Below are positions 1 to 9,430 of a stretch of DNA of 27,232 nucleotides, piece after piece. The DNA comes from Macrocybe gigantea. Lineage: Eukaryota; Basidiomycota; Agaricomycetes; Agaricales; Callistosporiaceae. Every line of letters begins with the position of its first letter. Within the stretch, counting starts at the first letter, position 1. The stretch spans positions 1-27,232 of the forward strand of contig SJRY01000085.1 in the NCBI GenBank assembly GCA_011319805.1, in the 5' to 3' direction. Below the pieces are notes generated by a model. The model was not told the DNA's origin. It was given only the letters and a program-made list of their open reading frames with translations, and ran no database searches. Both the position numbers and the translations under genes were made by a program.

Positions 1-653
1 ACTAAAATGGCGGTTCAGAACGCCCTGCCCAAATAGTAGTCGTAAGACTGTTGATCAAAGCAGAAAGCACCAGAACGTTTTGAAACAACATAATAACCAG
101 CTTTCACATAACTTTCCCAGTGCAGCTCCTTCGTGTTGATGTCGAGTTGCCAACCTTCGGCATGGACCTTTTCGTCCGCTATCGACAACTTCCTGGAGGA
201 GCAAAGGTCCTAGTTGGATACTTTGATTGAACGTTCTCCGCATGACCGCCCGGCAGGATGCGTCTCCGCATCATGAGAGTATGGCACCCGAGGAGCACAA
301 GCTATCAAGATATCCCGTTCTATGGCAGCCGGCAACACCGAATAGTGAATAATCGACGTGTTCGCCTGTATTTTCAGACATCAATGAGCATGACTCCAGC
401 CGAACAAGACCAGCCATAACCAATGAGACTGGCCCATGCTTTGCCGTCAATTCTTGTCTTTGCTATTTTCTTCGAATGCATAACTCACTTGACTCTTCCA
501 GGAGCTCTCGCGATATACGCTGGTTTCCTTCCAAATCTCTTCTCAAACTCCTTCGCCAGGCTATTCCACCTTACCATGATTGAGAGTTGTTCCTAGATTG
601 GCGTATACGTCGTTGAGATTGGTATAGATGGGTATAGGCTGTTCAGCGGCCAT
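1..653 (-). pseudogene. GAL1: Galactokinase, 5' part, frameshifted and cut by window edge
   Basis: Galactokinase (GHMP kinase family) phosphorylates galactose to galactose-1-phosphate in the cytosolic Leloir pathway. The start is chosen at 653 because it opens MAAEQPIPIYTNL. Then come FEKRFGRKPAYIARAPGRVN (to 489), an 8-nt exon at 421-428, and the GEHVDYSLFGV stretch from 364; joined, these give the galactokinase signature GRVNLIGEHxDY. PAAIERDILIACAPR, AENVQSKYPTRTFAPP, and RKLSIADEKV to VKAGYY follow down to 90. A last exon at 24-1 reads GVLNRHFS and leaves the window. Family homology is clear, but the blocks lie in different frames. Breaks sit near 565-575, 331-340, 241-257 and 191-205, each a 1-2 nt shift with no splice signals to explain it. 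This is either a real pseudogene or poor sequence near a contig end. Most of the kinase, including the rest of the ATP site, is outside the window. Confidence 0.
421..428 (-). other. 8-nt microexon of galactokinase
   Basis: On the minus strand the eight bases TCTCATTG are preceded by a CAG acceptor and followed by a GTTATG donor. The flanking exons end in AA (at 489) and start with GC (at 364). Only inclusion of this exon gives N-L-I-G between GRV and EHVDY, which is the invariant galactokinase signature. The donor is weak. Support is by exact match of splice phase and conserved residues; no transcript evidence is available. Confidence 0.7.
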
Positions 654-746
654 CCTGGAGGGGTTTCAATGAAAACGATAGGACGAATGTGATGGAGCTT
701 CTGTGCGTTATTGGGGTATTCTGGTAACCGTTTGATGGTTTGGCAG

Positions 747-1283
747 TTAAAGAGCTGCTACTGCGTCCCGTATGCTCCGCTCGAGATGGGCATGTGACGG
801 CCTCCAAAGTGAAACCTCATCGATCGCAATACTGATGTACTCTCCTGGAGCCATAGAATAGGACATACACGTCCACGACGGACGTGCATTGAAGTAAATC
901 GCGTTGGAAGTTGGAAAAAATGTTGGCGATATTGGCACAAAAGTGGCACTTCACAAGCTTCACAGTTGACTGAGGACGACAACGTCGGGCCGAGTCTCTC
1001 CGCCATTTGCGGATGTTTGGCAATAGCCTTCAAGGTCAAACGTATCCGCCTCGCGTCTTCCAAGGGGACCAGCTTCCAGACCGGCCAGCTTACGCGGGTT
1101 AGGCTGCCACTTCCACATACATGAAGCATCTGTTTTGTATAGGATTTTTCTACCTTCCTCGGCGGCGATTCCTCGGAGGGGCATGTAGCATGTGAAAGCC
1201 GCGTTCGAAGACGCTAAACCACATGTATACCGACCCCAGTCTTCCAGACCGACCGCAATCCACTCAATTCTCTTGCCTTTCAT
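747..1283 (-). pseudogene. Unidentified frameshifted coding remnant
   Basis: This stretch is open in overlapping minus-strand frames that look complementary rather than independent. One frame from 1283 reads MKGKRIEWIAVGLEDWG and further residues to about 1080. Another reads DARRIRLTLKAIAKHPQM and then WLQESTSVLRSMRFHFGG (about 1060-800). A third covers about 938-747 and reads IDEVSLWRPSHAHLERSI. The leucine-patterned middle recalls the F-box/leucine-rich proteins common in Agaricomycetes, but no F-box can be seen and the match is only an impression. The frame changes resemble those in the neighbouring galactokinase. It could be a decayed gene or a real gene with sequencing indels. No function is assigned. 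Confidence 0.3.
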
Positions 1284-2206
1284 TAATCACTGGCTGTAAT
1301 GTGTGCACATGGTCTCCTCTATATCCTCGGATTAAAAAAGCAAGTGCGCTTTATTTTCTCTCTGTCGTCTCCCAGCAACATTCATTTGTGATTCGGGGTC
1401 CTCATCCTTTTTTTGACGAAATGACAGAACCACGCTGATTCGTCTGATGGCAGAACCGGTTTGAAAATATGGGTAACAGGCACCTCTGAAGAGTCTCAAT
1501 TGCGGAAGCAATTCGTGTTGGTGGCGTTCCGTTTTTTGTTGCCAAGTTATTCAACTCGACTGTGTGCCCAATAAATGTTGTGCCACCACCTTTCATTACC
1601 AACATGCGCCGTCATCATCGACGGCGGCCCATGATACGGTCTATGATATCCAATAGACATTGTCCATATCGTTCTACACCTACCTTGCTCATTCTTTAAC
1701 CTGGCAACGCGACTTCAGATCCTTTGGACGACCTCACCTACGCCACTTTCTCGTGTGAGTTGTCGGGCATGTATCTGCCTGCTGACCATTCGCTTGTGGA
1801 GAGGATTGAGATACCCTTCGATTCATATCACCAGTTGTAGGACGCCGCTGGCGCTGAAAACATCAAGTGCCACTTAAAAGCGCAAGTCACGTGAATCGTC
1901 GTTTTCCGCTCATTAACTCCATCGTCCCGATTTTTGGCACGGGAAACGGCTGTCATAATTAGCGTATCTTCAACTCAACAAGTCCTGATATACGTCGCAA
2001 GAAAGACTTGTCTATTAAAACCATTGGTGCTCGTTGAATGTTTTGAGATCATGGGCCGCTGAGTGAACCGGGAAAATAAATAAAACCCGGGAGGGATATC
2101 ATTCACCCCTGATCATATCTGATGCTTGGGAGAAAAATCTCTACGGACCTTGTCCTTCTCATCAACTTCCAGCTCTCTCTGCATCGGTTTTGCTCTGTAT
2201 CAAGCT
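1284..2206. other. Intergenic, upstream of aminotransferase
   Basis: No credible coding region is seen on either strand. A CACGTG E-box-like palindrome lies at 1888-1893, and an AATAAATAAAA-like AT patch near 2075-2088 could serve as core promoter for the aminotransferase that starts at 2207. Neither is proven. Confidence 0.4.
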
Positions 2207-4758
2207 ATGGCTGGCGCTCCGACTGGCTCAACTGGTGATGCGACTGCCCACCAACAGGTGCGGATGCATCTCATGACCGAGGGTTAAACGTTCATTTACC
2301 TGATGATGGTCAATCTATCAAACTCCTTTTAATTCCTTAAGGTCCCTAAGCCGAATGCTGGTTCAACTCATTCTGATGGTAAGTTGGGCATGAGACCAGG
2401 GACGTGTAAACCGATGTCATCGTTGAATGCATTGGAACTCTGTTATTTGCTTGCCGTGAGCTTGGACCTGAACGATTTCATGTCTGATTCTGTTTATCCT
2501 GCGCCGCAGCGGCCGTGAAACCTCTGCCCTCCGAGTACTACCTGCCATTCTTGTCTGATGTTGCCAAGTTGCGGAAACCAAGCCCTAGTACGTGAAACCG
2601 TTTTTTCTTCTTTCATCCTCCCTTTCCAGATGATTTGACGATCTACGTCAACCTGTTATTCATTACCGTCCACGTTCGCATATCTCAATAAACGAAATCT
2701 GACTCTGCGTTTCTTCTTTTTTTTTTCTCCCCCTTCCCTCCTTGTACCTTTTTTGTGGTTCTTTTTGCTCTTCCGTTGTTGTCGCTTTTTGATAGTTCGC
2801 AGCCTTTTCCCTTTGGAGCGTATCCCTGGACTCATATCCTTCCTTGCCGGAAAGCCGAACCCAACTACCTTTCCCTTTACATCGTTCAGCTTGACCGCAC
2901 GATCGCCATTCGACCCGGCGCAGGACACGGTGGTCAAGATCGAGGGGCCAGAACTCGCCCAAGGGCTCCAGTATGGCGATACGGCGGGATTAAAGGACCT
3001 ACTAGACTGGATTTATGGATTGCAGGAGATTTGGCACGGCCGAAAGAGAAATGAAGGATGGAGGATCTCTATGGGATCTGGATCTCAGGATTTGATCAAC
3101 AAAGCGCGTCTCCTTTTCCGAGATTCCTGTCCCAACGAGTCTGACTCTCGTACGCCGCTTTTTTTGCTCATTCTCACACAGGCTGTTTTGGCCCTTGTCA
3201 ATCCAGGCGACTCCGTCCTAGTGGAATCGCCGACTTATGCGTAAGGCGTCCTCCCCTTTCGTGTCTTTGCCTGTTTCTTCTTCCACATTCCTGAGTGCGA
3301 CTGAAATCGCGACTTCTCTTCCCGTTCTATGCCTTGTCAAACAGTGGCGTTCTTCCGATGTTCGAGAACCTTCACTGCAACCAAATAGGTATAGGAATCC
3401 TTTTGATCATTTCCCGTGCTAGCGATCTGACGCGGATTCTTTGTGGCGTGTTTCTAGCTGTGCGAACCGACGATAAGGGAATTTGTTCGGGAGATTTGCG
3501 TGCCGTCTTGGAAAGCTGGCCCTCTGAGAAGCCCAAGCCCAAAGTCCTCTATACTGTGCCTGTGAGTGCTCCGAGGTTGTGCCCCTCAAACGCGATTTGA
3601 CGAAAGCACTGTTGTCGTATGACCTTCCAATCCAACACCCACTTTCGAATCTTTTTGGATGTCTATGCAGTATGGCTGCAATCCGACAGGCATGACGGCC
3701 ACTTTGGAACGCCGTAAAGAAGTGCTGCGGCTCGCTCGAGAACACAGCTTCATCATCTTGGAAGGCACGTTGTGTTTCATTCATTAAATGCTGAAACACT
3801 AGTTCAGATCATGAGAAAGCAAAGAAAAAGAGTAGACGAACCCTGAACTCTTCTTTTCGTTTTGATTTATACCCTCTTTTCTTATCTCTCGTGTTCTCCA
3901 CGCTAATTAGCATCGTGGCGTTTTTTCTCACTTGGTTTTATTTGCTGACAGATGATCCTTATTTCTACTTGTATTACGGTGATGCGCCGAGATACCCCTC
4001 GTACTTCTCCCTCGAACGCGATGAGCCGGAAGTCGGCCGAGTGCTTCGCTTCGACAGTTTTTCAAAGGTCATGTCCGCAGGCATCCGAATCGGTTTTGCC
4101 TCGGGGCCTGTAACGCTGCTGGACAACATCGATCAGCATGTGCGTCCACCCTCCCGTCCAAACGCCTCGCGGATTGATTTAATTCCATTTCCATTTTCTG
4201 CCCTTACAGACCGCGACTTCCAATCTCCAGACTTCGTCGCTGACGCAGGTCATCGTCTACAAACTGCTGGAAAGCTGGTCGTACGATGGCTTCAGGGCGC
4301 ACGTTGACAGAGTCGCCGCTTTGTATCGGGAAAAGCGGGACATCTTCCAGCGGGCGATGCAGACGCACCTATCCGACCTGGTTGAATGGACCCCTCCGGA
4401 GGCAGGGATGTTCTTCTGGTGAGCATCTTTGAAAAATGAAACACGCCACTCGACAGATTAGGTCGGCTGACTGTGTCTGCTTCGCCCCCCCTCCCCCTCT
4501 CTTTTTACTTCTGGCAGGTTTAAACTGCTCCTAAGCAGCGACCCGGACGCCAAAGATGGCGACTCGCATTCCATCATCAGCACCAAAGCCGTAGAGCGGG
4601 GAGTCCTTGCCTTGCCTGGGCAGGTCTTCTTGCCAAACGGCGGTTCCACGGCCTATGTCCGTGCCGCGTTCAGTTTGGCGGACGAATCAGATGTGAACGA
4701 AGCTTTGAAGAGATTGCGTCAGGTCATCCTCGACGCTCGAGCGGCAGAGGCCGCCTGA
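2207..4758 (+). CDS. Class I/II PLP aminotransferase, aromatic/2-aminoadipate (Aro8/KAT-like)
   Basis: This PLP enzyme transfers the amino group of aromatic amino acids, kynurenine or 2-aminoadipate to a keto acid in amino-acid catabolism; the exact substrate cannot be read from sequence. Proposed exons are 2207-2257, 2342-2378, 2510-2587, 2796-3103, 3182-3240, 3345-3388, 3458-3561, 3671-3764, 3952-4139, 4210-4418 and 4518-4758. They sum to 1413 nt (470 aa) with consistent phases. Visible landmarks are YYLPFLSD and FPLERIPGLISFLAGKPNP near the N terminus, GSGSQDLINK, NPGDSVLVESPTYAG, the cofactor motif YGCNPTG, DDPYFYLYY, and the Schiff-base lysine in SFSKVMSAGIRIGF. The C-terminal PPEAGMFFW, PGQVFLPNG and YVRAAFSL are typical of fungal Aro8-type enzymes. 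Two introns (3104-3181 and 3765-3951) seem to use GC donors. The first could instead be read through, adding 26 residues. Nothing in the neighbourhood narrows the substrate. Confidence 0.92.
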
Positions 4759-5427
4759 TTTGGTTATGTGACACGATGAGAAGCATAGACGAAAATGGTC
4801 GAACTAGAGAAGATTATGCCTGGTCATGCCTCTTCCTCTCCAAGCATAGCCATTTTCGGGTTTCTGGGTTGGTGCGAACAGAGTTCTACATCCTAGGACG
4901 GTCGGGTCATGGATCAGCGCACGTTTGTAGGATAAATAGATTGGAAATTGAATAGGAAAGCTGTGTTCGAGTTTGACGGAACGTCTGCCTGTCTGTCCAA
5001 TCGTTTGTCCCCTTTCTGCCTCCAGATGCTGGCTCCATCATGTCAATGTCATTGCGACGATGATATTTCAAGTGGTGTTTTTTGGCCAGAACCTGGTAGA
5101 ACTGGCCAGAGTCGAGATGCCTGATTGGGTTTTGATCTGGACTCTGGCGCTGTTGGAGCATGCTGGGACGGGAGTCTGCTGACCTAGATCGACCATAGCA
5201 CGCAGGTGGATTCCAGTCAGCCCGCTAAAATAGATAAAACGTCGCTGGGCACAACATAACTCCGATAATACATCTCTGACTCCATCTTCCACCACGGTCA
5301 TAAACTTTGCTTTCAATTGCGTGAGTCGGGGCAGACCCGTCCGACTGTCCTTCGCTTCCGATGAATCCCTGAATTCTCACAACTGACTTGTGGAGAAACA
5401 GGATCGGAACTGATCAGACAAACAAAT
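4759..5427. other. Intergenic with probable 5'UTR intron
   Basis: No gene is seen between the aminotransferase stop and the next start. A likely 5' UTR intron of the downstream small gene runs 5321-5401, with a GTGAGT donor and an AACAG acceptor 26 nt before its ATG. The rest is unremarkable. Confidence 0.45.
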
Positions 5428-5898
5428 ATGGTTGCTACGGCCGACAGCGTTCCCGTCAATACTTGCTATGCGGTCAAATGTGACAAGTGCGGAAAGACTA
5501 CCTGGGCTGTAAGTATTGCACAGTCTCACTTGTGCCTTCGATAGGCTGGGCATGACTTATATTTGGGGCTCCATCATGGGAGCTGTTGCCCCTTGGCTCT
5601 TCTTTTGATCGAATGGCCTTCTTTTCCTCCCATCACAGAGCGAACAAGGGTTCTCATTCTTTTTTTTTCTCTTACACAGGGATGTGGCAAGCATGTCGAT
5701 TCGGTGAACACCCCCTTTCTTTGCGCTTGCTTACGGGACGCAACATTGTACCCCAAATCTTTTTCGCCTTTTTTTTTTTCACGCTTGGGCGCTTGTGAAT
5801 TGCCGAGCTGTTCGCGTTGCGGTTATGTCATGCGAAATGCGGCTGGACGAACATGTTTCGTAAAGACGATCAACCCAGTGTTGGCGTCCGGGAATTAA
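5428..5898 (+). CDS. Small Cys-rich (CxxC, zinc-binding-like) fungal protein
   Basis: Exon 1 (5428-5508) encodes MVATADSVPVNTCYAVKCDK followed by CGKTTWA. A GTAAGT...ACACAG intron (5509-5679) leads to exon 2 from 5680, which begins GCGKHVDSV. The CYxVKCDKCGKTTW-GCGxHVxxV pattern is, to my recollection, that of short conserved fungal proteins of unknown function that end in an RCTC-like tail. The Cys spacing suggests zinc binding. In the same frame, about 45 codons later, the sequence reads VMRNAAGRTCF and stops at 5898. This may be the true tail, reached through a second intron that begins GTGAAC at about 5710, but no convincing acceptor in the right phase was found. The unspliced reading is open throughout, so the 3' structure is uncertain. 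No function is assigned. Confidence 0.65.
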
Positions 5899-6326
5899 CT
5901 TTCATCTGACGTCTTCCGCCGCGCGACATTGCCATCTGATCTTGTTCTACAATTTTTTTCTAATGTTTCGTGCCGATCTCAATGGTCGCTCTTGATCGGT
6001 TCTAGGTGTTGAAGGATGTGAAGGAAGAAGACAGGTGCCAGTGCCCTCGCTGAGGGGTTCAGGGTGACCGGAGATGGGATGAACAAAGAAGGGAGGTGTG
6101 GCGGAATTGTGATAAATAAGAATATGAAGGAGTGACTGGGGTCCGAGTTTACATAAATCACATTTGGAAATGACCACCGCATGATCTTCAAAAGACTCGT
6201 CCTCCTCCAACCGCGTCTCTTTTAACTTAAGATCCCTGGTTTGCACATTCCTAGACTTACTCCTTCTCTCGTTTCCTCGTCTCGGCCCTTTTCATGAACT
6301 AAATCTCTATTCAAATCCACAAAACA
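5899..6326. other. Intergenic, kinase promoter region
   Basis: Short open frames here carry no recognisable protein. The 3' UTR of the Cys-rich gene and the promoter/5' UTR of the kinase must share this 428-bp stretch. I see no clear TATA box or other motif. Confidence 0.4.
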
Positions 6327-9300
6327 ATGGCTGCGGATGCAGAGGATTTCATGTCTAACCAACCTATGTCAAGTCTGCCCTTTGACCCTCCGGGAGGCGT
6401 CTTGACTACCGACAGGCTCGAGGCCTATATGGATGAGGGCCGTCCAATGCTCAATAACTACACCCGATACGCAAAAATCGGCGGCGGCCAACACGGCGAG
6501 GTCTATCTTTGTTACAAAAACAATCCCAGGCTGCCCCCTGGTCATCCGGAACGTCGCATGCTAGTTGTATGTCGCATTGGTTTTTCGCCCTGCTCACCGG
6601 CTTAAGTGTCATGCGAATGACCGAAATTATGGGATCAATGTACTCGCAGGCTATGAAATCCGTGAGGCGGGAGAATCCACGAGCTGAAAGGCTCAAGCGG
6701 CTCAGGCAGCAACGTCTGCCTGCCTCGCCTCACACTCCCGTCGCTGACCGTCTGAATACGACGGAGGCCAAAATTAAGAAGGAAATAGCGATCATGAAGA
6801 AGTGTCGGCATCCTCACGTCGTCAGGTTGTACGAAGTCATCGACGATAGAATGAAGGACAAGATCTACATGGGTGAGTTCTCAGCCGTTTGGTCTTGTGT
6901 TTTCGGGGACACTTTTTGCCATGCCGGTTCTTTCAATTTCTTGGAAACGGCCCTTTTCTTGCCCGATACCAGGTCTGCACAGGGCTGACCATGATTTTTC
7001 TTTTGCGCAGTAATGGAGTATCTTGGCGGCGGTGAAGTCATGTGGAGAGACAACGAAAGCCGACCGATACTGAGCGTCGACCAGACAAGGCGTATCATTC
7101 GAGATGCTGTGCTAGGCCTAGAATATCGTGCGTCGCCTCTTTGTTTCCGCCGACATTTGTCTAACACATTCTCAACTTCCGGTTACTCTGCTGTCTGCAG
7201 TTCACCATCAGGGTATCATTCATCGCGACATCAAACCTGCTAACCTTCTGTGGACAGAAGATCGTCGTCAAGTCAAAATAGCCGATTTTGGCGTCTCGCA
7301 CTTTTCATACGCTCAACGGCTGGCAGCGGCCGGGGAGGAGGAGTTGCTAGACGACTCTGAAGACCCGATACTGTTAGACGACTCGGACTTGACGCGAAGA
7401 GCGGGGACGCCTTCGTTTCTAGCGCCGGAAATCGTGTACGAACACACGAATCCCTCACCCGGGCTGTCTGCGTCGCCTTCTGGTGTCTCCGAAGCCGGTT
7501 TCTCCCTCGTGGACGTAGCAATATCCCAGAGTCGTTCGACCTTGAATACAAAGCGTCCCCCAATTACCAAATCAATCGACATATGGGCTCTCGGGGTCAC
7601 GCTGTATTGTTTGCTCTTCGGCAAGACACCTTTTGTCCCCGATCCGGCCCAACACAATTCGGAATGGAGCCTGTACAACGCCATCTGCAACAATGATTGG
7701 ACTGTCGAAGAAACTATGGGCTCAGATCGGATTCCAACAGGGGGCGACATCCTACCGGAGATTCAGAGGGTGCCATAGTCATACGCTTGCTAGATCGCAT
7801 ACTCGAAAAGGACGTCAGCCGCCGCATTACCCTCGAAGAAGTCAAAGTGTGTATTTTTTTTGCTCTTCTTGTCTCACCCCTCCCACTTTATCATAAAGGG
7901 CGCTCGCTGACATTATCACTCACTTTTTTGGTTGTTCTTGTTGTTCAGAACAGTGCATGGTTTCTTCGCGATCTTCCCGAGCCTGAAAAATGGCTCCAAG
8001 TCACTTCTCCAAAGAATAAAATCAGGGTTACAAGTGACGAGACTTCCGATGCCATGACCACGGTTCGCTTCAGGTGGAACTGGAGCTTGGTCTCACGGCG
8101 CATATCCTCGCTCTTCCGCCGTGGCACCCGCGAATCTATCCCCGAAGATCGAGAGGCTCGTGGCGTCGTCAGGTCAGATCCTCACGTCAAGTTGGAAAGA
8201 TACAAGAGCAACCTTCCGGACAGCACCACTCACACAGTTCCCTCCCGGCATGTCTCCAGCTCTAAGCTGGAAAAGGAAAAGGTGGATAAGGGCAAGCAAC
8301 GTGCTGAATTCTCTGTGTCCGCCCAAAAGGAACTTGGCATTGCGAAGGCGGTCCGGTCGAAGTCGATAGAGCGCTGGCCGAACACGAGGAACACTATGAC
8401 TGATGCAGTGAAGAGCAGTCGAAGGGGTTCGGAGACTCTGCACATCAAACCCGCTAACCCGGTGACAGCAGCGTCGTCGACGGCGACTGCTGCGACCACA
8501 GGCGCAAATACAAGCCAGACTTCTAGCAACTCCAGCCCGGCCGGCGATAAGCCCCGGGCTCGGTTTGCGCTCTTCTTCAACTCAATCTCTCACTGGCGAC
8601 CGAACAAGTACTCACCGCGCGCGACGTCGCCCAGCAGCGCCATCGTGGCTCCCGTCCCCTCGTCCTCATCCCTATCCTCGCCTGGTGGGATCCTGAAAAC
8701 GCGGCCGTCGACGGCGCAGCCGCAGGCCACGCGCTCACAGCACTCGCTGGCGTTCCATTCTGTTCAGAAGCAGGGCAGCGGCCGGGTGATGCGAAGGAGC
8801 GAGGAGGCGCTACGGCGATACCGACTCGCGCATGCACAGATCGACGGCGAGGGCCGCGCCAACGGGCCCCTCACCCCCGAACGGCGGGCGTCAAGCTGGG
8901 GTCAGGGCGACCAGCCGATGGACTTTACCGAGGTTGTGAGCCTCCGCTCTGGAGACGATCTGAACGAACAGGAGATGACCGTTGGCGCGGGCGGCGTGTA
9001 CACGGAACAGTTCCATTCGGCCAGCCTGCCTTCGGGCCTGTCAACCGACGTCGCCGCCACCTCTACCTCTAGCTCTCGCATTGCAACCCCTCCTGTTGGT
9101 GCAGCCAACCGAGGCGCGTTCAATGACGAGGTGGAGGTGCAGAGGCTGTACGGCAGGCCGTGCTTCGACGAGGACTCGTCTACTATCGCGAGCGCTGTTG
9201 AGAACGACCAGGACTGGCAGAATGGAAGCGACTTTGACCTGTACGAAGGCCAGGACGACGACGATGGACCTAGGCGCGTCGGCGGTGCAGCAGAGTCGGA

Positions 9301-9430
9301 CGGCGACGATGATGATGACGACGACGACGATGATGACGACGACGATGACGATGACGACGACGACGACGATCAGGACAATGCTGTGACATTTTCTCCTCGA
9401 AAGCGTCCTCCAGCTACACATCAGGATTGA
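6327..9430 (+). CDS. CaMKK/Elm1-Ssp1-type Ser/Thr protein kinase (one frameshift)
   Basis: This is a probable upstream kinase of AMPK/Snf1-type kinases. Fungal relatives are Ssp1 in fission yeast and Sak1/Tos3/Elm1 in budding yeast. Exons are 6327-6566, 6650-6872, 7011-7127, 7201-7846 and 7949-9430. Seen in order: glycine loop KIGGGQHGEVYLCY, catalytic lysine in AMKSVRR, HPHVVRLYEVI, hinge VMEYLGGGEVMW, catalytic loop HRDIKPANLLW, DFGVSHF, a long activation segment, GTPSFLAPEI, DIWALGVTLYCLLFGKTPF, and LLDRILEKDVSRRITLEEVK. About 450 Ser/Arg-rich low-complexity residues follow, with a run of 22 Asp before the end FSPRKRPPATHQD. The frame breaks at the five-G run 7740-7744. One extra G would join RIPTGG to RHPTGDSEGA and give about 902 aa. 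As given, translation stops at 7778 after the kinase core. This may be a sequencing error or a real lesion. It is convergent with the coiled-coil gene. Confidence 0.9.
9305..9370 (+). repeat. GAY trinucleotide repeat encoding 22 Asp
   Basis: Twenty-two consecutive GAC/GAT codons lie near the kinase C terminus. The mixed third bases show it is not a freshly expanded perfect microsatellite, so selection for acidity or an older expansion are both possible. Confidence 0.95.

Noticed and set aside
16..243. Minus-strand short frame starting MRRTFNQ
   Set aside because: A shifted reading of the galactokinase exon, not a separate gene.
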